A stretch of DNA of 64,000 nt, from contig NZ_CP030051.1 of assembly GCF_004114975.1 (NCBI RefSeq), positions 1,116,001-1,180,000 of the forward strand, written 5' to 3'. Below, piece after piece: positions 36,754 to 46,944 of this stretch. The notes below the pieces were generated by a model, which did not search any database, was not told the DNA's origin, and worked only from the letters and a program-made list of their open reading frames with translations. This DNA comes from Bradyrhizobium guangdongense. GTDB taxonomy: Bacteria > Pseudomonadota > Alphaproteobacteria > Rhizobiales > Xanthobacteraceae. The first letter of the stretch is position 1. Each line of letters opens with the position of its first letter. Both the position numbers and the translations under genes were made by a program.

Positions 36754-37239
36754 TTACAGCTGCCCCAGCAGCGTATCGCCGCCGGACACCTCGACCTTGC
36801 CGGGCATCGCCTCGAGGTTCAGCTTCTTGACCACGCCATCCTCGACCAGCATCGAATAGCGCTTGGAGCGGATGCCGAGGCCGTTGCCGGAGGCATCTAG
36901 CTCCATGCCGATCGCCTTGGTGAAGTCCGCATTGCCGTCGGCGAGGAAGATCGCCTCGTCGCGCTGGTCGGTGTCGCGCTTCCAGGCGTTCATGACGAAG
37001 GCGTCGTTGACGGAAACGATGGCGATGGTGTCGATGCCCTTGTCCTTCATGGCATAGGCGTTGAGGAAGATGCTCGGCAGATGCATCTTGTGGCATGTGC
37101 CGGTGTAGGCGCCGGGCACTGCGAACAGCGCAACCTTCTTGCCTTTGAAGATGTCGTCGGTGGTCTTCACCTGCGGGCCTTCCGCCGTCATCACGCGGAA
37201 TTTCGTCTCGGGCAGCTTGTCGCCAACTTGGATGGTCAT
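36754..37239 (-). CDS. Peroxiredoxin, Prx5 type
   Basis: 161-residue thiol peroxidase. The peroxidatic Cys is in AVPGAYTGTCHKMHLP (about residue 49) with the Prx5 HLP context. A resolving Cys is not obvious (none besides Cys49), so it is probably a 1-Cys enzyme reduced by glutathione or glutaredoxin. LADGNADFTKAIGM and GIRSKRYSMLVEDG are typical of the subfamily. Cytosolic; reduces H2O2 and organic peroxides. Single-gene unit. Confidence 0.93.
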   Translation of the reverse strand: MTIQVGDKLPETKFRVMTAEGPQVKTTDDIFKGKKVALFAVPGAYTGTCHKMHLPSIFLNAYAMKDKGIDTIAIVSVNDAFVMNAWKRDTDQRDEAIFLADGNADFTKAIGMELDASGNGLGIRSKRYSMLVEDGVVKKLNLEAMPGKVEVSGGDTLLGQL

Positions 37240-37340
37240 CGCCGTTTCTCCATGGAAGGGGCCGGGCTGTTCTAGATCATTTTACCGCTGGATGGAAACG
37301 GGTTCGAAGAGGTGTGATGGGAGGGGGACGCCAATTTTCG

Positions 37341-37419
37341 GTCATTGCGAGCGCAGCGAAGCAATCCAGACTACTTCCGCGGGCACATTCCTGGATTGCT
37401 TCGCTGCGCTCGCAATGAC
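37341..37419. repeat. Perfect 29-bp palindromic repeat
   Basis: Arms 37341-37369 and 37391-37419 are perfect reverse complements over 29 bases with a 21-base loop. Same family as the degraded copy at 16195-16281. Lies upstream of the peroxiredoxin gene and after fadD on the same strand. Confidence 0.93.
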
Positions 37420-37465
37420 GAAAGGGTGCGCAAGTGCGCGCCCCTTCGAGGAGAGAGGCGCGCCT

Positions 37466-39151
37466 TTAGGCCGCCTGGGCCTTCTTCTCGTCGCGCAGCT
37501 CGCGGCGCAGGATCTTGCCGACGTTGGTCTTCGGCAGGTCGGTGCGGAATTCGATGTGCTTGGGCACCTTGTAGCCCGTGAGCTGCTCGTGGCAGAACTT
37601 GATCACGGCTTCGGCCGTGAGGTTCGGGTCCTTCCTGACCACGAAGGCCTTCACCGCTTCGCCGGACTTGGAATCGGGAATGCCGATCACGGCGCATTCG
37701 AGTACGCCCGGATGGCTCGCGATGACTTCCTCGATCTCGTTCGGATAGACATTGAATCCGGAAACCAGGATCATGTCCTTCTTGCGGTCGACGATCTTGG
37801 TGTAACCCTTCTCGTCCATCACGCCGATATCGCCGGTGCGGAAATAGCCGTCCGCGGTCATCACCTTGGCGGTTTCCTCAGGCCTGTTCCAATAGCCCGA
37901 CATCACCTGCGGGCCCTTGGCGCAGATCTCGCCGGCCTGGCCGAGCGGGACCTCGTTGCCGTCGTCGTCGCGAATGGAGATCCAGGTTGAAGGCACCGGG
38001 ATGCCGATCGTGCCCGTGAATTCCGTTGCGTTCGCCGGATTGCAGGTCAGCGTCGGCGAGGTCTCGGACAGGCCATAGCCTTCGGCAATGAAGCAGCCGG
38101 TGATCGCTTTCCATTGATCGGCCACGGGGCGTTGCACCGCCATGCCGCCGCCGTTGGAAATCTTCAGTTTCGAGAAGTCGAGCTTCTTGAAGTCGGGATG
38201 GTGCATCAGGCCGTTGTACAGCGTGTTCACGGCAGGGAAGCTGTTGACCTGGTACTTCGCCAGCTCCTTGACGAAGCCCGCGATATCGCGCGGGTTCGGG
38301 ATCAGCAGATTGCAGCCGCCGGCGCGCACCGCGAGCAGATAGCAGGCCGTCAGCGCGAAGATGTGATAGAGCGGCAGCGCGCAGACGATCATGAGCTGCT
38401 CGACATGCGGCGGCGCGTTGAGCGCCGGCTGCAGCCAGGCGTCGTTCTGCAGCACGTTGGCGACGATGTTGCGATGAAGCAGCGTGGCGCCCTTGGAGAC
38501 GCCCGTCGTGCCGCCGGTATATTGCAGGAAGGCGACGTCGCCGGGCGAGAGCTTTGGCTTGTTGAAGGTCTGGCTGCGACCGGCCGAGAGCGCGTCGTTG
38601 AACGAGACCGCGCCCGGCAGCGACCAGGCCGGTACCATCTTCTTGACGCGACGGACGACGAGATTGACGATCACGCCCTTGAAGCCGAGCAGATCGCCCA
38701 TGCTGGCGACGATCACGTGCTTCACCGGCGTCTTCGCGATCACCTGCTCGACAGTGTGGGCGAAGTTCTCCAGCACGATGACGGCTTCGGCGCCGGAATC
38801 CTTGAGCTGATGCTCGAGCTCGCGCGGGGTGTAGAGCGGGTTGACGTTGACCACGGCAAAGCCGGCGCGCAGCACCGCGGCGGTGGCAACCGGGTATTGC
38901 AGCACGTTCGGCATCATGATCGCGACGCGGGCGCCGCGTTGCAGGCCGCGCCCTTGCAAATAGGCGGCCAGCGCCAGCGACATCTGGTCGAGGTCGCGGT
39001 AGCTGATCGCCTTGTCCATGCAGATGAACGCCTTGCGGTCGGCGAACTTGGTAAAGCTCTCCTCCAGGAGGTCGACCAGCGATGCGTATTGCGTCGGCTC
39101 GATATCAGCGGGCACGCCGGGCGGATATTGTTTGAGCCAGATGCGCTCCAT
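37466..39151 (-). CDS. fadD: Long-chain fatty acid-CoA ligase
   Basis: 561 residues. Activates long-chain fatty acids for beta-oxidation. LQYTGGTTGVSKGATL (about residue 215), YGLSETSP (about 365) and the FACS motif GYFRTGDIGVMDEKGYTKIVDRKKD (opening near 430) are complete, ending with the LPKTNVGKILRRELRD lysine region. Closer to E. coli FadD than the ligase at 5790. GAGGGGAG ribosome site before the ATG at 39151. Confidence 0.93.
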   Translation of the reverse strand: MERIWLKQYPPGVPADIEPTQYASLVDLLEESFTKFADRKAFICMDKAISYRDLDQMSLALAAYLQGRGLQRGARVAIMMPNVLQYPVATAAVLRAGFAVVNVNPLYTPRELEHQLKDSGAEAVIVLENFAHTVEQVIAKTPVKHVIVASMGDLLGFKGVIVNLVVRRVKKMVPAWSLPGAVSFNDALSAGRSQTFNKPKLSPGDVAFLQYTGGTTGVSKGATLLHRNIVANVLQNDAWLQPALNAPPHVEQLMIVCALPLYHIFALTACYLLAVRAGGCNLLIPNPRDIAGFVKELAKYQVNSFPAVNTLYNGLMHHPDFKKLDFSKLKISNGGGMAVQRPVADQWKAITGCFIAEGYGLSETSPTLTCNPANATEFTGTIGIPVPSTWISIRDDDGNEVPLGQAGEICAKGPQVMSGYWNRPEETAKVMTADGYFRTGDIGVMDEKGYTKIVDRKKDMILVSGFNVYPNEIEEVIASHPGVLECAVIGIPDSKSGEAVKAFVVRKDPNLTAEAVIKFCHEQLTGYKVPKHIEFRTDLPKTNVGKILRRELRDEKKAQAA

Positions 39152-39351
39152 GGAAACTCCCCTCTCTTGCACCAGAGCCCGTTGTGTCTCGGGCTTGCCT
39201 CATTGCCGGCAGTATCGAGCCTGCCGGAACGGCTGGCAAGCGGTCGAGGCTTAGGGCAAAGGCTAGGGAGTGGCTACTGGAATCGTCGCAAATGGCTGCC
39301 GCAGGTGCGAATTGCGGGGTTTCTGCCCGAGCGGGGACTTGGCCCGTGAGC

Positions 39352-40833
39352 CTAGCTGTTGTTGGCACCGGGCTTCGGCGCAGGTTTTGTGGCCGCCTTG
39401 GGCTTGGCAGGCTTAGCCCCCTGATCGCGGGTCGCCGGCTTTTCTGCAGGCTTGGCCGCGGCATGCTTGCTCGCTGCCGGCTTTGCAGCGGTCTTTGCAT
39501 CACCCTTTGCATCGCCCTTGGCCGAAGCGTCGGGCTTGGTCGTTGCCGGTTTCGCCGCGGCGGTCTTGCGATCGGTCTTCGCCTCGGTCTTGGCCTCGGT
39601 CTTGGCATCGCTGCCGGCGTCGGGCTTCTTGGCGACGCGCGACTTCTTGCCACGCGCCTTCGGCGGATTCTGCTGGTCGGTGTCGGCCGCGACGGCCGCG
39701 ACCAGGGCTGCACCGGTGCGGGTCGGGCCGGTATAGACCACGACAGGCTCTGCGGCCGCAGGCGCGGAAGCCATCAGCTCGGAGGCCTTCATCAGCGGCG
39801 GCTGGAGCCCTGCGGTGAAGAAGGTGACCTGGGCTTCGCCGCCGGTGGCGGAGGCCGAGCCGCTGGTGCCGTTGGTCGCGATCAGCGCATCGTCGTCGTC
39901 GCTGGCCGGCCGCTTGTGGTGACCGCCGCACATCTCCTCGCGCAAATTCGGCGGCGAGGCATCGACCGGCACGAGGTTCTCGACGGTGCCGAGCGAGGGG
40001 CGCAGCCACGACAGATTGTCCTGGCTGAAGCCGCGCTCGAGCAGCTGCGCCGCCTTCACGGCGCGCGCCGTGCCGGAGTTGGCGCCGAGCACCACCGCGA
40101 TCAGGCGACGGCCGTTGCGGGTGGCTGAGGCGACGAGATTGTAGCCGGAAGCGCAGATGAAGCCGGTCTTGAAACCGTCGGCGCCGGGATAACGGCCGAT
40201 CAGCTTGTTGAAGTTCGGCGTGATGCGCTTGCCGAAGCGGATCGCGGGAATGTGCACGAAATATTCGTATTCCGGGAGGTCACGGAGAAACGCGCGCGCG
40301 AGAATGCCGAGGTCGCGCGCCGAGGTGACGTGTCCGTCCGCGGGGAGACCGTTCGGATTGACGTAGTTCGTCTGGGTCATGCCGAGCTTCTTCGCGGTGT
40401 CGTTCATCATCGCCGCGAAGCCGTCGATCGAGCCGCCGACGCCTTCGGCCAGCACCACGGCCATGTCGTTCGCCGATTTGACCATCATCATCTTCAACGC
40501 ATTGTCGACGGTGAGCTGTGTTCCCGGACGCAGGCCCATTTTCGATGGCGATTGCGAGGCGGCGGTCGGCGACACCGTAAACAGCGTGTCGAGCGTGATC
40601 CTGCCGTCCTTCACCGCCTTCAGCGTCACATAGGCGGTCATGATCTTGGTGACCGAGGCCGGGTACCAGGGAATGGTCGCGTTCTCCGCCTGCAACACCT
40701 TGCCGCTGTCGGCTTCGATCAGCAGCAGCGCTTCGGCGCTTGCCGCGCGCGGCGCGAGAAGCGCACCAACGGCGAGCGCCGCAGCGAAAAGGTTGAACAG
40801 GGGTTTGCGAAGCAGCGGGCGTAAGGCGTGCAC
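39352..40833 (-). CDS. D-alanyl-D-alanine carboxypeptidase with Lys/Ala-rich tail
   Basis: 493 residues from a GTG start (the longer in-frame ATG at 40932 would spoil the signal peptide). Signal peptide ends ASA near 33. The penicillin-binding S11 core shows SVTK (catalytic Ser/Lys), SAND (SxN) and KTG in GFKTGFICASG. It trims the fifth residue of peptidoglycan stem peptides. After residue 300 comes a long disordered tail rich in Lys, Ala, Thr and Pro (repeats such as TEAKTEAKT and KGDAKGDAK), resembling histone-H1-like segments; no membrane helix is found at the C-terminus. Confidence 0.9.
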   Translation of the reverse strand: MHALRPLLRKPLFNLFAAALAVGALLAPRAASAEALLLIEADSGKVLQAENATIPWYPASVTKIMTAYVTLKAVKDGRITLDTLFTVSPTAASQSPSKMGLRPGTQLTVDNALKMMMVKSANDMAVVLAEGVGGSIDGFAAMMNDTAKKLGMTQTNYVNPNGLPADGHVTSARDLGILARAFLRDLPEYEYFVHIPAIRFGKRITPNFNKLIGRYPGADGFKTGFICASGYNLVASATRNGRRLIAVVLGANSGTARAVKAAQLLERGFSQDNLSWLRPSLGTVENLVPVDASPPNLREEMCGGHHKRPASDDDDALIATNGTSGSASATGGEAQVTFFTAGLQPPLMKASELMASAPAAAEPVVVYTGPTRTGAALVAAVAADTDQQNPPKARGKKSRVAKKPDAGSDAKTEAKTEAKTDRKTAAAKPATTKPDASAKGDAKGDAKTAAKPAASKHAAAKPAEKPATRDQGAKPAKPKAATKPAPKPGANNS

Positions 40834-41023
40834 TATCCGATTTCCGGTCTTGGAGATCCGCCTGATGCGGACGGCTCTCGTGATCTGAGGTTCGGGTTCT
40901 GAAATCCAGCGCCGCCGCTTGCGGCGTCGCAAACCTATACCGGCTCGTGCGTCGAGAATAGGGGCTTCGCTTGCGTATTCCGCAATGAAATAGGCTGAAT
41001 TTCGACGGTACTACAGGGATCTG

Positions 41024-42832
41024 TTAAGGCGACTTGGCGGCAGAAAAAGTGGCCTCGGCGGCACTCGCGCCGGCCTGTGCCTTCGGCAATGCCTGTTCCT
41101 GCACCATGAACTGGGCCTTGGCGAGCTCGGCGAAATGGCCGCCTTTGGCCACGAGTTCATCGAAAGTTCCACTTTCGATCACGCGACCATGCTCGAACAC
41201 GAGGATCCGCGTGGCGTTGCGGATGGTGGAGAGGCGGTGGGCGATCACGAACGTCGTGCGGCCCTTCATCACTTCATCGAGAGCGGCATTCACCTTGGCC
41301 TCGGTGACCGCGTCGAGCGCGCTGGTCGCCTCGTCCAGGATCAGGATCGGAGGGTCCTTCAGCAATGCGCGTGCGATCGACAGCCGCTGCCGTTCGCCGC
41401 CCGAGAGCATGCGGCCGCGTTCGCCGGCATTGGTCTCAAATCCGCCGCTGCGATCGATGAATTCGATGGCCTGCGCGCGCTCCGCAGCCTTGCGCATCTC
41501 GGCTTCGGTCGCATCCGGCTTGCCGACGCGCAAGTTCTCGGCGATCGAGCGGTTGAACAGCAGCGCTTCCTGGAACACGACGCCGATGTTCCGCCGCAGC
41601 GAGGTGAGCGTGACACCGCGCACGTCCATGCCGTCGATCTTGATGAAGCCGGATTGCGGGTCGAAGGCACGGTGCAGCAGCGCAATCGCGGTGGACTTGC
41701 CGGCGCCGGTCGGGCCGACCAGTGCGATGGTCTGGCCGGGCAGTGCGGTGAAGGAGAGATCCTCGATCGCCGGCCGCTTGCCGTCATAGGAGAAGGTGAC
41801 GTCGTTGAATTCGACGAGGCCGGAGAGCCGGCCTGCGTCGATCGCATCGGGCCGGTCGTGAACGGCGGGCACGGCATCGAGCACGCCGAAGAATTCGCGC
41901 AGGCGCGGCGCTTCCATGAAAACGTTGTTGATGAAGCTGACGACCTGCTCGAGCTTCTGAATCAGCAGCGTGGCGAAGCTCACGAACATCACGATCTCGC
42001 CGACCGAGGTCAGGCCCTGGTCGTGCAGCGCGATGCCGAGCGTGAAGATCGCGAGCACGGTGATCGTGGTCGAGGCGCGCGTGATCACGGTGACGAGCGC
42101 CCACCAGGACAGCACCGGCATTTGCGCCGCGAGCAGCGCATCCGCGACGGAGCGCAGGCCTTGCACCTCGGATTCGACGCGGACGAAGCTTTGCACCAGC
42201 GCGACATTGCCGAGCGCGTCGGAGGCCCGCGCGGAGAGCTCGCTATACTGCTCCTCGACCGCCATCTGCATGCCGAACGTCTTGCGCACGACGAAGGTGG
42301 TCAGCGCGGTGAAGACGATGCACAGCACGAACAAGAGGATCGCCAGCCGCCAGTTCAAATAGAGCGACAGCGGCAGCAGCACCACGACCGACAGGATCGC
42401 GGCAAAGTGTTCGCGGAAAAAGCCGAGCCAGAGCCGCCACAGCGCATCGGTGCCGTTGAGCATGACCTTCATCAGCCGGCCCGAATGGGTGCCGGAATGG
42501 AAGGTCAGCGGCAGTTGCAGGATGTGTTCGAAATAGCTCGTCAGCACCGCCTGGCGCTGGCGATGCGAGAGCCGGTCGGCCTGCAGCGCCACGAGCGCGC
42601 TACAGCCGATCGTGAACAGTCCGAACGCGACCCAGGCGGCCAGAAACGGCCAGGCCGAGTCGGAGCCCGCTACCGTCTTGCCGGAGAGGACGTCGACGAT
42701 CCGGCCAAACAGCACCGGCTCGGCAAATTGCGAGCCTGCCAGGAGGAGGTTGGCAATCGCAAGCAGCCAGCCGAGCCCCGCCTCCTTGCCGAGCAGTTCG
42801 AGAACGCGGGTATAGAGGCGGAGGATGGACAT
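41024..42832 (-). CDS. ndvA: Glucan exporter ABC transporter NdvA/ChvA
   Basis: 602-residue half-transporter: six TM helices in the first 310 residues, then an ABC domain with Walker [10 protein letters not shown] (about 371), signature LSGGERQR (about 478) and Walker [13 protein letters not shown]. The [15 protein letters not shown] and the N-terminal sequence are those of the NdvA/ChvA/CgmA family, which exports cyclic beta-glucan to the periplasm (osmotic adaptation, host interaction). No glucan synthase gene is beside it. Single gene, 190 bases from the carboxypeptidase start. Confidence 0.9.
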   Translation of the reverse strand: MSILRLYTRVLELLGKEAGLGWLLAIANLLLAGSQFAEPVLFGRIVDVLSGKTVAGSDSAWPFLAAWVAFGLFTIGCSALVALQADRLSHRQRQAVLTSYFEHILQLPLTFHSGTHSGRLMKVMLNGTDALWRLWLGFFREHFAAILSVVVLLPLSLYLNWRLAILLFVLCIVFTALTTFVVRKTFGMQMAVEEQYSELSARASDALGNVALVQSFVRVESEVQGLRSVADALLAAQMPVLSWWALVTVITRASTTITVLAIFTLGIALHDQGLTSVGEIVMFVSFATLLIQKLEQVVSFINNVFMEAPRLREFFGVLDAVPAVHDRPDAIDAGRLSGLVEFNDVTFSYDGKRPAIEDLSFTALPGQTIALVGPTGAGKSTAIALLHRAFDPQSGFIKIDGMDVRGVTLTSLRRNIGVVFQEALLFNRSIAENLRVGKPDATEAEMRKAAERAQAIEFIDRSGGFETNAGERGRMLSGGERQRLSIARALLKDPPILILDEATSALDAVTEAKVNAALDEVMKGRTTFVIAHRLSTIRNATRILVFEHGRVIESGTFDELVAKGGHFAELAKAQFMVQEQALPKAQAGASAAEATFSAAKSP

Positions 42833-43136
42833 GTGGCAGGCGGTAACCTGTAAGCGGTGTGACGATGAGGTTGCATTTTAAGCAGGGATCGCCGGCGAGA
42901 TACAGCGAAGCTTTTTGCATGTTTGGCCGGTGTGTCCCGCCCGCGAGGCTCAGCCCGCTTGTGCCGGCGCCGCGTGCTTCGTCCAACCTGAACGGAAGAT
43001 GAGCGGAGGTTGCGTCATGATCGCGCAACCTCGTTCAGCTTGTGTTGGGGTGGGGGAACCCAACATGGGATGCGGGTGTTTGAAGGACATGAGCCTGTCT
43101 CGAGGCACCGTTGAAGGTCCCAAGGAGGGTCCAATC
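42833..43136. other. Divergent intergenic space, no gene seen
   Basis: 304 bases between the divergent ndvA and the small secreted gene. Both promoters must lie here but no convincing -35/-10 pair stands out. An in-frame upstream extension of the plus-strand gene (from 42915) is ignored because a strong AAGGAGGG ribosome site and signal peptide mark 43137. Confidence 0.5.
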
Positions 43137-43508
43137 ATGTTTGATCGAATTTCGAAACTGACCGGCCGCAAGGCCGTTCTCGTCGCCGCGGCGGTGCTGG
43201 CACTGACCAGTGTCGCTCCCACCGCATCGTTCGCAGGCGGCCGTCACTGGCATGGCGGCGGCGGTGCGGCCTTCGCGGGCGCGGCAATTGCCGGTGCCAT
43301 CGGCACTGGCCTTGCGATCGCCGCGACGCGTGACGCCTACGCCTATGACAACGGCCCCTACTATGGTGGCCCCGCTTATTACAGCGGGCCGGCCTATTAC
43401 GGTGACGGGCCCTATTACGGTCCGGGCCCTGACTACCAGTACCAGCGCTATGGCGGCACGGCTCCGTCCGAGCTCTGCGGCCAGGGCCACTACACGAACT
43501 GCTACTAG
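43137..43508 (+). CDS. Small secreted Gly/Tyr-rich protein
   Basis: 123 residues. AAGGAGGGT ribosome site. Signal peptide ends SFA near residue 32, after which HWHGGGGAAFAGAAIAG leads to a single glycine-zipper-like hydrophobic helix (AIAGAIGTGLAIAA). The tail is Tyr/Gly/Pro-rich (YYGGPAYYSGPAYYG) and ends in a Cys pair (ELCGQGHYTNCY). Envelope-associated; function unknown. Followed by a strong terminator. Confidence 0.72.
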   Translation: MFDRISKLTGRKAVLVAAAVLALTSVAPTASFAGGRHWHGGGGAAFAGAAIAGAIGTGLAIAATRDAYAYDNGPYYGGPAYYSGPAYYGDGPYYGPGPDYQYQRYGGTAPSELCGQGHYTNCY

Positions 43509-43536
43509 CTCTGGCTACCAGGGATTGACCACAACA

Positions 43537-43567
43537 GGCCGCCGCGCCTGCCGCGGCGGCCGTTTTT
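43537..43567 (+). terminator. Rho-independent terminator
   Basis: Ten-bp perfect stem (43537-43546 with 43552-43561), loop CCTGC, then GTTTTT. Ends the secreted protein gene at 43508. Confidence 0.92.
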
Positions 43568-43625
43568 GCCTTTTATTGTCAAGCGTTAACGCGCTCGCCA
43601 TTTGTTTAGAGTAGTTTTCAGAACC

Positions 43626-44030
43626 ATGAGTGATTCGCTTGAGCGGCTATATCTGGCTGTGCTCGCGGCCAGGGACCTTGATCCGGCAACATCGCGCACC
43701 GCCCGGCTGTTTCAGCGTGGGCCCTCCAAAATGGCGAAGAAGCTCGCCGAAGAGGCGATCGAGGTCGTCATTGATGCGGTCAACGGCGATACGGAGGCCG
43801 TGGTTCGGGAAAGCGCCGATCTGCTCTACAATGTCACCGTGCTCTGGGCTTCCGCCGGCGTGCGCCCTGAAGATGTCTGGCGTGAAATGTCGCGACGCGA
43901 GGACATGCTGGGCATTGCCGAAAAGCTGCCGAAGTCGCCGATGAAGCTGCCCAAGGTCGCCTCACCGCGCGTCGCTGCCAGGCGGCCAATCGCCGCGCTC
44001 GAGGGCCGCGTCGCACGCAAGCGGCACTAA
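43626..44030 (+). CDS. HisE-like phosphoribosyl-ATP pyrophosphatase
   Basis: 134 residues. The MazG-type all-alpha core shows KKLAEEAIEVVIDAV (Glu metal ligands, about residues 38-52) and RESADLLYNVTVLW (about 62-75), matching HisE, which cleaves phosphoribosyl-ATP in histidine synthesis. It has a basic C-terminal extension of 30 residues (PKSPMKLPKVASPRVAARR) absent in normal HisE, and no other his gene is nearby, so it may be a second copy or a repurposed nucleotide pyrophosphatase. Confidence 0.82.
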   Translation: MSDSLERLYLAVLAARDLDPATSRTARLFQRGPSKMAKKLAEEAIEVVIDAVNGDTEAVVRESADLLYNVTVLWASAGVRPEDVWREMSRREDMLGIAEKLPKSPMKLPKVASPRVAARRPIAALEGRVARKRH

Positions 44031-44086
44031 AGGGTCACAAAACTGGCGATGGACAAATCCGTCCCATGGTGCTTCATCCCGGCACC

Positions 44087-44668
44087 ATGCTGAAACGTAT
44101 CTACGACTGGTGCATCGACGCCGCCCATAAGCCCTACGCGCTCTGGATCATGGGGGCCGTGGCTTTCGCAGAAAGCTCCTTCTTTCCTGTTCCCCCCGAT
44201 GTGATGCTGATCCCGATGTCGCTGGCGCGCCCGCAGCGCGCCTGGGCCTATGCGGCGATCTGCACCGGGACGTCGGTGTTGGGTGGCCTGCTGGGCTATG
44301 CGATTGGCGCGCTGCTGTTCGACTCGGTCGGCCACTGGCTGATCCAGGTCTATGGCCTCGGCGACAAGGTCGATGCTTTTCGCGCATCCTATGCCCAATG
44401 GGGCGCGGTGATCATCCTGCTCAAGGGCCTGACGCCGATTCCCTACAAGCTGGTGACCATCACCTCGGGCTTTGCCGGCTACAATCTCGTGCTGTTCATC
44501 CTGTGCTCGATCGTCGCGCGTGGCGGACGCTTCTTTATCGTGGCGATCTTGCTGAACCGCTATGGCGACTGGATTCGCGAGCGGATCGAGCGGCATCTCG
44601 GCCTTTGGGTGGCGCTCGGCGCCGCGGTGCTGGTGCTCGGCTTCGTGGTGGCGATCAAGCTGATCTAA
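44087..44668 (+). CDS. YqaA/DedA-family membrane protein
   Basis: 193 residues from MLKRIYDW (an earlier ATG at 44066 is possible). Four or five TM segments with the VTT-fold signatures FAESSFFPVPPDVMLIP and LLKGLTPIPYKLVTITSGFAG. DedA relatives act as lipid-carrier flippases or in proton-linked envelope homeostasis. Only 56 bases after the hisE-like gene on the same strand; co-transcription is possible. Confidence 0.87.
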   Translation: MLKRIYDWCIDAAHKPYALWIMGAVAFAESSFFPVPPDVMLIPMSLARPQRAWAYAAICTGTSVLGGLLGYAIGALLFDSVGHWLIQVYGLGDKVDAFRASYAQWGAVIILLKGLTPIPYKLVTITSGFAGYNLVLFILCSIVARGGRFFIVAILLNRYGDWIRERIERHLGLWVALGAAVLVLGFVVAIKLI

Positions 44669-44714
44669 CCCGCAAAGCTTTGCCGCCGCGTCCGGTTCGG
44701 CTACGGTTGTGGCC

Positions 44715-45254
44715 ATGATGGTTCGATCTGGCAGTTCGGTCCTGCGGCTGGGGACGCTGATAGTTGCAGCGCTTTCACTCCTGCTTAGCTCCAGCGGGAC
44801 CGGTTGGCCGCAATCCGCGCCGCCGACGCTCGGTCTCCAGGAGCAGGGGCCGCAGGCCGCGCCGCCGCCCTCGACGCCCGCGCCGTCGAGCCCGGCGTCA
44901 GGCGAGGAGAATCCCGGGCTGATCCACGAGATGGGAAAGCTGTTCGACAAGCTGCCTTCGATCCTGCCGCCGATCAAAAGCCCCAGCGAGACCCTCGACG
45001 ATCTATCCCGGTTGGCCAAACCCTCCGCCATGATCTCGGGACGCGCGGTTTGCCCGGTCTCCGCGAACGGCGCGCCCGACTGCAAGCCCGCGGCCGACCA
45101 GCTGTGCCAGAGCAAGGGCTACAAGGAAGGCAGGAGCCTCAACACCGACTCTGCCGAGAAGTGCTCGGCCAAGGTTCTCATTCCGGGCAGGCAACGCAAA
45201 CCGGATGATTGCCGGACCGATACCGTCGTCACCAGCGCGTTGTGCCAGAACTGA
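44715..45254 (+). CDS. Secreted Pro-rich hypothetical protein
   Basis: 179 residues. Signal peptide (LRLGTLIVAALSLLLSSSG), a Pro/Ala/Ser-rich spacer (residues about 38-62), and a C-terminal Cys-containing module (AVCPVS, PDCKPA, QLCQSKGY, EKCSAK, DDCRTD, ALCQN: six Cys). Likely periplasmic with disulfides; no known family. Followed at 28 bases by aspA. Confidence 0.66.
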   Translation: MMVRSGSSVLRLGTLIVAALSLLLSSSGTGWPQSAPPTLGLQEQGPQAAPPPSTPAPSSPASGEENPGLIHEMGKLFDKLPSILPPIKSPSETLDDLSRLAKPSAMISGRAVCPVSANGAPDCKPAADQLCQSKGYKEGRSLNTDSAEKCSAKVLIPGRQRKPDDCRTDTVVTSALCQN

Positions 45255-45282
45255 CGCCACGCGCGAGCAGCAAGGAGCGCCC

Positions 45283-46683
<1,401 letters not shown>

Positions 46684-46701
46684 GCGCTGGAATCACCTCC
46701 C

Positions 46702-46805
46702 GTCATTCCGGGGCGCGCGGAAGCGCGAGCCCGGAATCCATCGCACCATTTGCGCTGACGCTCGATGGATTCCGGGCTCGACGCTACGCGTCGCCCCGGA
46801 ATGAC
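46702..46805. repeat. Interspersed palindromic repeat, GTCATTCCGGGGCGC family
   Basis: Left arm GTCATTCCGGGGCGCGCGG..., right arm ...GTCGCCCCGGAATGAC. Copy of the element at 36646-36746 with an inner ATCCATCG/CGATGGAT stem. Confidence 0.9.
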
Positions 46806-46870
46806 ACCTCAGGAATTCCGCGGGTTGGAATTGCGGTAACGACATCCGCCGCGACGTCCCAACGCAATAC

Positions 46871-46900
46871 TTGACAGTGGAAAGATTGCCTTGTTGGTAT
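46871..46900 (+). promoter_or_regulatory. Candidate sigma-70-type promoter
   Basis: TTGACA at 46871-46876 and TGGTAT at 46895-46900 with 18 bases between. It would start the message about 38 bases before the nitronate monooxygenase gene. Confidence 0.38.
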
Positions 46901-46944
46901 GGTCCCCAACCTCCAATGGTCTGCCAACAAAGGATCGCTCCGCA

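Noticed and set aside
42915..43136. In-frame 74-codon upstream extension of the small secreted protein
   Set aside because: Would bury the signal peptide; an AAGGAGGG site directly serves ATG 43137.
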